Below, one piece after another: positions 26,458 through 35,916 of a stretch of 64,000 nt of DNA. Position numbers and translations under genes: made by a program. This DNA is from Rhytidiadelphus loreus. Taxonomy: Eukaryota; Streptophyta; Bryopsida; Hypnales; Hylocomiaceae. The notes beneath the pieces were generated by a model. That model was not told the origin of the DNA and did not search any database. It was given only the letters and a program-made list of their open reading frames with translations. Each line of letters starts with the position of its first letter. Positions within the stretch are counted from its first letter, which is position 1. The stretch lies in NCBI GenBank assembly GCA_947034895.1, contig OX344763.1, positions 30,007,025 to 30,071,024 on the forward strand. The letters run 5' to 3'.

Positions 26458-27437
26458 CTTAACCCCTCATCGCCGCAGGGGACAAAAAGTGTCCTCACAG
26501 CCTGGCAGTCTGATTCAAATTGCTGTAACTTTTTCATCCAATGTCCGAACTCAATAAAACTTGTTGGGAAAGTTTCACATACTAGTCTAGTTTGTGTGGT
26601 AAAATTTTCAAATCAATCCAAGATACACAGATGATTTGGGAGCGAGTCAAAGTTCACAGGTTCAATTTGAGTTCACTATTGGAGTTGATGGCTGCAACTT
26701 TGAAGGCTTGTATCTCCTTCATAAAATGTTTTTTTTCAATAAAATTTGTTGGGTTACATTCCTCTACAAGTTTAGTTATTGTCATAAAATTTTCATGGCA
26801 ATCTAAGTTGTTTTGAATGCTTGGGAGCAATTTGAAGTTAAAAAAACTGACATTTTTGGATTACAGTGAACTTTGGCAGCTTGTTTCTTCCTTACACGGT
26901 GTCGGTTTCTAATTTTTTTTTTTGAAAAGTTGTGCATTCTAATCTTGTTTGTGTGGCTGAAATTTAATATCAATCCAAGAAGTTATGAGTGACTGAGAAG
27001 CAATTTAGTAGATGGAGGTTCAATCATAGATGTGTTTTTTGCACACTTTTTTGCTATTTTTTTGACATTTCAAAGTCATTTTGCAAACACAATGAGTCGA
27101 TTGAATGAATTTTTTTTTTCCACCAATGTGTTTATATGTTGATTTCTAAGCACTTTCTAGTTCAAAGAGTTTTTACATTTGAGTAGGTTTAGAAATCAAA
27201 TTTGACCTTCAAATGTGTTTTCAGAAAAATTTCAACATCTTTTCTTAACACTAAAACATTATAATCTTTCAATCTATGCGGCCAAATGACTCCAAACTTG
27301 ATACACGTCATCTCCAACATTCACACTACAATATTGTACGGTTAAGATCTTCATAGCTTAGTCTCATATAGACTTATAAAGCTTGAAAAGTAAGCAGTTT
27401 TTTGGCACAGTTGGACCTCCGGCGATGAGGGGTTAAG
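26458..27437. mobile_element. 980-bp inverted-repeat element with TTAACCCC ends
   Basis: TTAACCCCTCATCGCCG at 26459-26475 is matched by its exact complement at 27420-27436. One more base each side (C...G) pairs, and AGG/CCT follows inside after one mismatch, so the inverted repeat is 18 bp plus a short extension. The interior holds three degenerate tandem units of about 175 bp (starting near 26521, 26695 and 26873), each with 'aataaaacttgttgggaaa', 'ctagtttgtgtggtaaaattttcaa' and 'caatccaaga' or variants. No open frame beyond about 80 codons. It is a non-autonomous DNA transposon; TTAA may be target duplication (as for piggyBac-type elements) or part of the end. Confidence 0.8.
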
Positions 27438-30400
27438 CAATTACGCATATTTGGAGGGCAGGTTCTTTTTAGTGACGAATTTTTTCCATGTACAAAAATA
27501 GAATTGGAAAGGATTTGCATATTTTTCCAGAATTTTATTACAAAAAACGTAATTACTATGAATTTTTTAGTGGAAGATTCACTTTGACCTACAATGGTGA
27601 TATAGACCTTTCTATTTCTAACCATAGTTTGATTGCAAAATCGACCAAAGGTTGGTTACAATATTGATAGCCTTGCAACCAATCGTAATTGCGCTAGAAT
27701 TGCTCCTCGAATTGTGCGACAACTTCACATAAATAGAACAATCTATAGGGTAGAATGGGTTGGCTACCATAATCTTTAATGGTTCATTCAACTCCCCAAT
27801 ATCATCTAAAAGAATTAGATGATTACATTGTATCCAACTTAAAGCAATTATGTAGTTTGACGATGAATTGGTGAGATGTTTACAGTTGGACTGTTTTGAT
27901 ATAATGACTTTAAGCAGTTTAATATAGCAATGCTATAAGCAAATGTGGAAACATGTGTAACTAATAATTCCAAAGTATTAACAGTAGTTTGTTGAATGTA
28001 CAATGATGCTTTAAGTGGATTATGATGAGCCTATGCTTTAAGCAATTGCAACAAAAGATGGTTATCATTGTGCTTAAAGCTATATGTTATGGTATTCCTT
28101 GCTTAAGTGTGCTTTTTTGTTAAACCCCTCCACTAGAATAAGATGGTGATTGTATACTTGTTTTATTGCATCCATATATGTTGGACAGAAACTAGAAATT
28201 AGATAAATGAATGAATCCTTTACCTAAAACCAATGAGTTGTTCTAGCTATATTTTCTATTAGAATTGAGTTTACAAAACATTTATATTTTTAACTCACAA
28301 TACATTAGACTATTTGATCATTCTCTAGATATTGAACCCATATACTATAGTCTTAGGTGTTTGCAAAGTAGGCAAAATCTAAACTACATTTAAGCAACCA
28401 TTTGCATATCTTGTATCAACACCTAAAAGTTAGAATGAGGATTTGAATATGGTCCTATTATTGAAATAGAAAAAAAAATTGTTGAATCTTTTGGGTAGTC
28501 AAAAAGAGATTCTAGATTCTCTTCAAATGCCTTTTGGTAATACTATATGAATAATACTAAGAATTTTTAGCCTCATACAAATAAATGTTTCCAAAGTAGA
28601 CCCAAGACTTGTAAGAATTAGCAATAAACATTATCAGCAAGAATTTGTAGGAGTCCATTTCAAAAATAAGTTTCAATTTGTATTTATAAATGAATTCACT
28701 AAGGAATTCAAAGAATATATACTAATTTTTATTAAAATTATTTTTTCATTTGTGATTTTCTATAATCAAATTTGTCTTCCACCATATCTTTTCATGAAAA
28801 AACACATTTAGGTCTTAGAATATTAATTTTTTTAAAGCATTGCCTAGATTCATAAGATGATAATAAATTTGTTCACTATGTTAGTAGTAACAAATATCAA
28901 AAGATTAGTCATGACTTGACACAATGTCATTTGACATCATCATTAGAGGGAAGCATTTTGTATACATTATGTATTCCAATCTCTTTAATTTGACTTTTTC
29001 TAAAGTGAAGTAAATTCAAAAGGCACTCCCACACCAACTTATGCAACATTGGGAACTTCAATTCAAAAAACGATTGAATGGTTGAGGATTAGTGGTTTAC
29101 ATTGATCATTTTTTTGGAAGATAGAATAGGTTTGAAATTTTGAAAAAAATGACATTTGACTTACTTTTTGCATATTTTAGAAAAATAATATTATCAATAG
29201 AGATAATCTAGAAGTGACAAAATTTTCTATTAGAATCTACTTTTAATTATTAATGGAGAGTGCATTTGAATTCTTATTGAACAAATGATTCTTTTAGAAT
29301 GACAAGAAGGCTTGATCATATGCAATCAAATCACATTCATTCAACGTTTGTTTCCTAAAAAAAGATTTAGGTCCTTTGTTGCAATTCCAAGCAATCAAGA
29401 GGGGATCAAAGTTTATTTGCACCACTTGATGGTAATAGGAGACATTGAAGCTTGCAATGAACAAGAAATGACCACCTCACCCTAGTACACTAGATCTAGA
29501 TTGTTATAACCTAGCTCTTCCACAAGTAACCATTGAAGCTTGGTACCATTGATTCATGATTGGAAATATATATTTTGTCCATGATGTTCCAAACACACAA
29601 ATAGACATGAGAAATATGTTTTGGTGGACATTTAAGAATTAAACAACCTTTCATATACAACATAATATTATTACAATGTTACATTTTATACATCACTTAT
29701 ACAATCACATGTATTTTGGATGCCCATGATAATTAAGAAATTTAAAATGTTTGGTTTGAGTTTGTCTACATAATAATGCCTATAGAGGATTCATTATTTA
29801 AATTTCAAAACTTTCAAATTAGAATTCAAACTAGAAGATATTTAAGGCCTCGTGAATATCTTGAATTCCCAAAATGTAGGGAATGTGGGAACAATGCCAA
29901 ATCAACAATTAGCCAAATTTGAGGAGCTAGACTCAAGGGTTAAGAAGTACAAGGCATTCAGACCCTAGAAATAAAATTTAGAGATAGTTTTGAATTATAG
30001 GTTAATAGTAATTAGTAGATGAATTTTGAAGTATTGATTAGCAGTCAAACTTCATCCATCAATAACTTTCATTATTTAGGAAAGTCTAATCTTGAAGTGA
30101 CTTAATAATTTGAATTGGTAAGATCAAGTTCTTTAAGGAATTAAGTTCAAAAGTTTAAAAATAGTAATTGTATAGAAATAATTTAGAACCTTAGAAAAAT
30201 ATAGAAGGTAAGTTAAAAACTTAGAAAAAAAAATCAAAGTAGAAATTTAGATTTGGAAGTTCATAAAAGAAGGTCAAAGGAGTCTAAAACCAATCCAAAC
30301 TTTGAAAAATACTTTAAAATGTAGAAGATATTAAAAGATGAAGTCAAAAGATTTCCACGTTAGATAATCTTATTTAATTAATTTTTAAATATTTTTCTTC

Positions 30401-31489
30401 AAAAAATTATTTAATTATATATATATATATATATATTTTAACTTTTTAACTTTTTAATAAGATACCAATGTTGTAGCATTAGATGAGATTCAGCTCTTTG
30501 GAAGGGCCGTTTTAGGCTGATTCCTATTGTTAGGGACCAACTTGTATTGTCTGGAAATAAAATAAAAATTTAAAAATTATTATTATTTTTAAATTAAAAT
30601 ATTAAAATTAAAATATTTTTTTTTACAAAATAATAATTTATAATTTTTTTTAATGCTTACTGACGTGGTCGTCTCTCGACCATGTCAACAGGTTGAGTGG
30701 TAGAGATCCCAATGCAGGAGAACAATAAAGTACTCACAACCCTTAACTGCAGCAAAAATTCATCTAATGTGGATCATAGCAAGGGAAACAAACCCAAAAC
30801 AGTCTTCCGAAGGCCTCAAATCTCCCTTGATGGCTATAATTGCATAAAGATGGCGATTCTATAATTGTTTTCTAAAACTCTACAAAGAGACTATGTCCTA
30901 AATATTATCCCTCCAAATTGCTTCATAAAATATTTTCTAACAACCTTTGGATATTTATATGGCATAAGATATATTTATTTATATATATGCTTCTAATGAC
31001 AAAATTTTCAAGTTCCAATTAAAAAGTAGTGAGAAGTTAGAGTTATATTTGGTGGGGCAAATCTATTGAAGATGTTCTAAGAGTATCCCCACTAGTAGCT
31101 TCCCTATCCCTATCTCCATTGGGATGAAGGGGAGTAAAGATGGAGATAGGGAAGGCAAGCCTCCACTAGTTCTACCCTAAATTTTCAACTTATTGCTAAA
31201 TAGAAGTAGAGAGATATCAAAACAAAACTATAGAAATAGTAACAAGGCCAAATAAATAGTACTCCCACAAATCAATGAAGCACAATTCAAATTGGAAAGG
31301 TGAAAAATGGTTTAGGGTCTACTCCATTTGAATTCCCCATCCGTCATCCTATATGGGGAATTTGGAAACCCCCTCCCTAAATCCAACACCAATTTTTTTT
31401 TAGTCGGGAAAGGTCCTTTAATCCTTAAAATATAGATCCATGACCACTAATTTCAAGCTTCACTACCCATGACTATGTTTGTTGCCATT

Positions 31490-32030
31490 CTACAACTAGA
31501 TATGAATGAAATTTTTTATATTTATTTTTCAAAGATGAAGTCATATATCTACTATAAGTCTTAAGATTTTAAAACTTTTTGGATTTTTTTGGAAACTATC
31601 GTGAATTTTTTTAAAAGAAAATGAAGAAAATGATACCAAATACCAAATATGCTCAATAAATCTGAAATTTTCACCATAGATGAATATTTTAATGTATAAC
31701 ATCATGGTTTAAACGAATGTTATAGTGTCATTCTAAAATTAGAAAATTAGAAAACCATGATTATAGGCCCAAAGTTCATATTGAAATAAAATATTGAAAT
31801 TTATGAATTTATGAATTGGAGTAGAAACTTCACTAGATAATATTTTTTTCATTGTTTGGACTTAAATTCCAAAAATGTCATTTTTGAGACTAAAGTTTCC
31901 ATTAAGAGTATATAACAAGAAATGGCCAAAATACACTATAAGGGTGTTATTGGTGGATTAAGCATTTTTCTCTTTAGAAAAGTCAATAACATCATAATGA
32001 GGGAATTTGCAATACTATTCATTGAAAATG
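31490..32030 (+). repeat. Dispersed repeat family H, copy 1
   Basis: This segment aligns over about 520 bases with 44430-44960 in the same orientation. Shared landmarks in order: 'tttcaaagatgaagtcatatatctactataagtc', 'atcatggtttaaac', 'tgtcattctaaaattagaaaa', 'aaccatgattataggccc', 'gaaataaaatattgaa', 'ttggagtaaaaacttca', 'atcatttttgagactaaa', 'acactataagggtg' and 'aaaagtcaataacatcataatgagggaat'. The match continues at lower similarity around it. No coding potential remains. Confidence 0.7.
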
Positions 32031-32132
32031 TATTCAAGCAAATTCCCAAAAACATTTGAATGGAAAAAAGTTTATTTAGTCAATAGACTTTGGTGTGGTC
32101 ATCAAAAGGACAAAAAACATGCACAATTTTTT

Positions 32133-32332
32133 TTAACCCTTGAATGACAAAGAATCCTTTTGGTGTAGGATAGAAGAGTAGGTGTTCATCCTTCAAAATT
32201 TTGTGTAAAAAGGGGAGGTCTTGCACAATAGTTTGACCTCTAATGAGCACTTTTGCTTTTTTGAAGCAAATGATTCACAAGGTACTGGCAAAGATGAGTT
32301 CCACAGTGACTAGCTCTTCCTTTAAGGATTAA
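32133..32332. mobile_element. 200-bp TTAA-ended inverted-repeat element
   Basis: It begins TTAACCCTTGAATG (32133) and ends CCTTTAAGGATTAA (32332), an imperfect inverted repeat. The interior matches the 236-bp element at 34956-35191: both contain 'gtaggat/aagaagagtaggtgttcatccttc', 'aaaaaggggaggtcttg', 'agtttgacctctaatga', 'cttttgct' and 'gattcacaaggta'. Two copies with equal ends and interior support a real non-autonomous family. Confidence 0.65.
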
Positions 32333-32602
32333 AAGTAGTTTCAATGTGGTCAAGACCTAGCACGCCAAAGACATAATGGTGGGGACACTAAAAGAAAAAA
32401 AAATTGGGACTCCAATGCAATCGGCATTGGTCTCTTATTATTTTCGGGCCTACCATTTTCTATCCCTAGCTTGACAATTTGGTAGAATATGAAGAGTTTG
32501 CAAGTTAGCTCACAATAGTAATAGTCATAGTTGTCATACTTTTTCAAGCTTTGTTATGTGTGCTAATAAATTAGAACTCCTTTTTTGCATGAAAGGTCTT
32601 TT

Positions 32603-32731
32603 TTAACCCTTAAAGGATGTGCCCCCCAAGACCAAGGTAATCACCAAAATACTTAATTTATTGGACCAACAGGTGCGTTCTTTATTTTTTCATTGAATAG
32701 TAGTCATCCATCCATGACTTTTAAGGATTAA
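32603..32731. mobile_element. 129-bp TTAA-ended inverted-repeat element
   Basis: TTAACCCTTAAAGG at 32603-32616 faces CTTTTAAGGATTAA at 32718-32731, an imperfect 14-bp terminal inverted repeat. It is too short to code for anything. A central block 'caacaggtgcgttctttatttttt' recurs near 53783 ('caataggtgcattctttattttta'), so the interior is also dispersed. Confidence 0.5.
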
Positions 32732-32739
32732 CCCCTAAA

Positions 32740-32965
32740 GGTTTTTTACTAAGTTATCACCAAAACCACTCCAAAACTATCATTTCTAGTACAAGTACCA
32801 AACTTTAGAAAAAGAACATTTTTGCATACATGTAACCATAGGTTCTTGTAGTATGCTAGTTTGAAAGGATGTGGAAAAAATTTCAGAAATTTCCACCATG
32901 TAGATTGCAAGATATTAGCATTTGAAGTGACAAAAATTCTTTTTTTGGCCCTATGAAAACCCGGA
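32740..32965 (+). repeat. Dispersed repeat family B, copy 1
   Basis: It aligns with 39600-39845 and 50600-50820, all on the same strand. Shared words in order: 'accataggttcttg', 'ctagtttgaaaggatgtggaaaaaattt', 'cagaaatttccaccatgtagattgcaagata', 'gcatttgaagtg'. The third copy lies inside the CACTA element. No terminal repeats were fixed, and the frames are closed. Confidence 0.65.
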
Positions 32966-33096
32966 TAGTTGCACTTCACAAGGTCACATTTGTATGAAAA
33001 AATGTCCAAAATGGTGGTGATTCTTTGGATTAATTCTTCAAGGCAAGTTGACTACATGCTTGAAATTTTTTAGATGATTTGGAATTGTACAACATA

Positions 33097-33620
33097 AGGT
33101 AAACCAGCCTATGACAGGCCAAGTGCCTAATACAGACACCTACTAAATCCCCCATTACAGTCCATTTCAGATTTTTGCTGCTATGACTTAATTAGGTTGG
33201 TTAGTGGCCCACATTAGTGTAATAGGTGATTGTGATAGAATTAGTAATGACTGTAATAGGACACTTACACATTGTGAGTGTAAACTCATCATAAAGAGTT
33301 TTTTTTTTATTCCTTTATGTGATGGCCACATTAAAAAATCTTATGGTTGTATTAGGAAATCTGAAGATTGCATTAGGTGGTAAGATGACCATCATGGAGA
33401 CATATTTTGTTGATTTCAGGTAGTCTACAAACTGTTTTGGAAAAATACTTAAAAAATTCATAAAAAATTCATAAAAAATTCCTACTTTGTCCAAAAACTA
33501 AAATTTTAACTGCTTCTTTCATTTCTCAAAGTTGTCTCTACATAGACAAAAATCTGATTTTATTTTGCTAATGGCAACATATCAAATCAGTCATTCTGCC
33601 TGTCATAGGTTGGTTTACCT
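33097..33620. mobile_element. 524-bp MITE with 23-bp terminal inverted repeats and TA flanks
   Basis: Left end 33097-33119 starts AGGTAAACCAGCCTATGACA and right end 33598-33620 is its complement with a single G/A mismatch at position 10, so 22 of 23 bases match. Both ends are flanked by TA (33095-33096 and 33621-33622), the target duplication of Tc1/mariner-type elements. The interior has no open frame and includes 'gtgattgtgatagaattagtaatgactg' type sequence. A Stowaway-like or other mariner-derived non-autonomous element is the best reading; the end does not match the Stowaway consensus start that I know. Confidence 0.82.
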
Positions 33621-34955
33621 TATAGGAAAAACATAGTAAGTAGAAAGAAGTAAAAAATGATTCAAAATACTAAATTATTAACAATTTATTTATGGAATTG
33701 AAAAATGCCAATCCCTATGCTTGTAATGTTGTAATAAACAATCTACTCCAAATGTTTTTATTTTTATTCCAAAATATTGAAAATTGAGTTAAGTATAGGA
33801 CTTCAAAGTTTATTTTAGAATAGGGATTCTATAACTACCCGCAAACTACCTACAAACTAAAACTCCTCATAATTTTCATTTCATTAATCAAAATCAAATA
33901 ATTCAATGCTTTCCACATAAATATAAATCTAGAAAACCACTTTCAAATTTTAATTTCTTAAAAAAGTGATTTTTAAAGAAGTTTTTTTAGTTGCCCAAGC
34001 TATCTGCCAAGCAATGAAAACTACATATCATACAATAATTTTTGAACCATGTAGTCAAAAGTTATGAAAATTGTTGGACCTTAAAGCTACTCCTTGGAAA
34101 AAATGTTGTGTAAAAATTTCAAAGAAAAGAAATAAAAACTCCATTTGTAGTGAGCTACTCCAAATAACTATGTTGCCAAAAAACGCAATTTGTTCCTTTA
34201 GAGGTTAATTATGTAGAATCTTTTCCTCTTCTTCTTTTTATAATAGTAGTCACACCTTCTCTAAAATTGAAATTTCTATGAAGAATGAGAAGTTATGGAG
34301 AGAATAGAGGAACCAATAGGGAGCTTTTCTCTATGGATAAGGTGTGACATGTCTTTTTGTGTTGTGTGGAAAATGAGAATGGAAACTGGAGAGAAATGTT
34401 CACTTGCAGAAGAAGATCAATGCAATACTTGTTCATAGATTTTTGAGCATTGATACAATAGGGTATCACGATCAATGGCCAAATCACAAACAGTGGTTGA
34501 ATCACAATCAATGGTAAAGAGAATCAATATCAATGTTGGCATTGTAATTGGGAGATCAATGTCAGCTTATAGAGAGTGAAAGCTAGATTAAAAATTCTTC
34601 AACAAAATGTTCTTCACCTCTAAAGAAGAATAATGTCCATCCTCAATCTTTAAAAAAATGGTACCTCTACAAGCCACGAAGAGCCAATGAGAGAGTGCCA
34701 CGTCACCATTCTTTGAAGATTGAGATTGGCGTGAAGAATGTGCGACTACCCCTGATGTGAAAAAAGTCCACTTGAGATTTGGATTGCTGACTTTGCATTG
34801 GGTCAATTAATTTTTTTTTGCCGGAATGGAATGAGGTTCACCTCCTCCAACTTCAAAATCTTGGATTGACCCTCTTCCTCTCTTTTTTTTTGTTGAAACA
34901 AATGAAATGAAACTCCATACCTATTCCTGTTTTTGCATTGGAGATGCGATTAAGG

Positions 34956-35191
34956 ATTAACCCTTAAACATCGAGGAGGACGTTTGGCATCCAATGGATG
35001 ATAGGAAATCCTTGTAGTAGGACAAAAGTGTAACTATTCATCCTTGGAATTTTGTTATGAAAAGGGGAGATCTTCTATAGTAGTTTGACTTCTAATGATA
35101 GAGTGCTTTTGCTATTTCTAAAATCTATGATTCACAAGGTAATGAAAAGGGATGATTTCCAAGGTCACCCCTTCGTCCTTTAAGGGTTAAT
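34956..35191. mobile_element. 236-bp TTAA-ended inverted-repeat element next to a gene
   Basis: ATTAACCCTTAAA at 34956-34968 is matched exactly in inverse by TTTAAGGGTTAAT at 35179-35191. The interior is homologous to the element at 32133-32332. Its right end lies 125 bases before the start codon of the plastid-targeted gene at 35317, so it sits in that gene's promoter or leader and could influence its expression; that effect is inferred. Confidence 0.75.
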
Positions 35192-35316
35192 GAAGTTTTC
35201 TTGTTGCTTGGGGATGTTCTAAAGAAGCTTATCCACACTTTCTGGCCCAAAATGTGTCGCCCTCTTCCTCAAGCAGACTCTTCCATCCAACCGTCGTTGC
35301 ACGAGCGAGGCTAGCT

Positions 35317-35916
35317 ATGGCGGTCACGCTTCCCGTTCTGGGCCTCAGCTCGGCTGTCAATCCTCTTCGTTGCTCCCCTAGACACGCGCCTCTGTCGAAT
35401 TCTTCTGCACTTCCTTTGATATGCCGCGTTAGTGGTTGCCGGGCACTTCGTAGGGATCCAGTTGCTTCGAATTCATGTGAGGGGGACTTTGCCAGTACAA
35501 AGAGTGTAGAGCATTGTTCGGGGTCTGGAAGGAGCACAGAGGAGCTCTTTGGAAGAGCTTCTGCATTGGTTGTTGCTGGTTCGCTGTTGAGTGCAGGGGC
35601 ATCTTTAGCTGATGAGGAAGGCGTGGTTGCTGCACTTGACGGGTCCGATGTGGGAATTAGCACAACCGTCTCCGCTCTTTTTGTAGCCGCTACCGTAGGG
35701 CTGGTAGTCCTCACGAGTGGCGTAATTTACCTCGGTCTGTCGGAATTCTTGGACAAACGAGCTCTTCAAGAAGAGCAGAAAAAGGTTTTGGACGCAAAAC
35801 CTAAAAAACCGTCCAAGCAAGCTGTCAAAGCGGCAGCACGGGCAGGAGGACCGAAAGGATTTGGCAGCAGCAAGCGCACTAAGGACGACGCTGAGGATCT
35901 TAGCGGTAGCGATTGA
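35317..35916 (+). CDS. Plastid-targeted membrane protein, intronless
   Basis: Single exon, 199 residues. ATG at 35317 (AGCTATGGCG) begins MAVTLPVLGLSS; the frame is open upstream only to non-ATG codons. Residues 1-55 are rich in Ser, Ala, Arg and Pro with almost no acidic residues, a typical chloroplast transit peptide. Residues 81-98 (ASALVVAGSLLSAGASLA, then DEE) resemble a thylakoid transfer segment or a first membrane span. Residues 114-142 form a clear transmembrane helix. The last 57 residues are strongly charged: an EEQKKVLDAKPKKPSKQAVK stretch, GGPKGFG at 177-183 and an acidic end. This is expected to be a stroma-facing basic tail on a thylakoid or envelope protein. I do not recognise the family, so no function is given. 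A MITE ends 125 bp upstream. Confidence 0.78.
   Translation: MAVTLPVLGLSSAVNPLRCSPRHAPLSNSSALPLICRVSGCRALRRDPVASNSCEGDFASTKSVEHCSGSGRSTEELFGRASALVVAGSLLSAGASLADEEGVVAALDGSDVGISTTVSALFVAATVGLVVLTSGVIYLGLSEFLDKRALQEEQKKVLDAKPKKPSKQAVKAAARAGGPKGFGSSKRTKDDAEDLSGSD

Larger units (their letters stand above)
23051..35250. other. 12-kb gene-free, AT-rich repeat region
   Basis: No exon of any recognisable gene was found on either strand. The region is a mosaic of degenerate repeats: family C (24125-24350, 24965-25155, 30345-30500, 30767-30830), family B (32740-32960), family H (31490-32030) and the inverted-repeat elements listed separately. Low-complexity tracts include A/T runs at 24175-24260, 24990-25085 and 30540-30655 and an (AT)n tract at about 30417-30437. 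No intact transposase, reverse transcriptase or integrase frame is seen. Confidence 0.7.

Noticed and set aside
23051..35250. LTR retrotransposon or viral insertion in the repeat region
   Set aside because: No pair of long direct repeats with TG...CA ends and no reverse transcriptase, integrase or capsid motifs were found; detectable elements are short inverted-repeat types.
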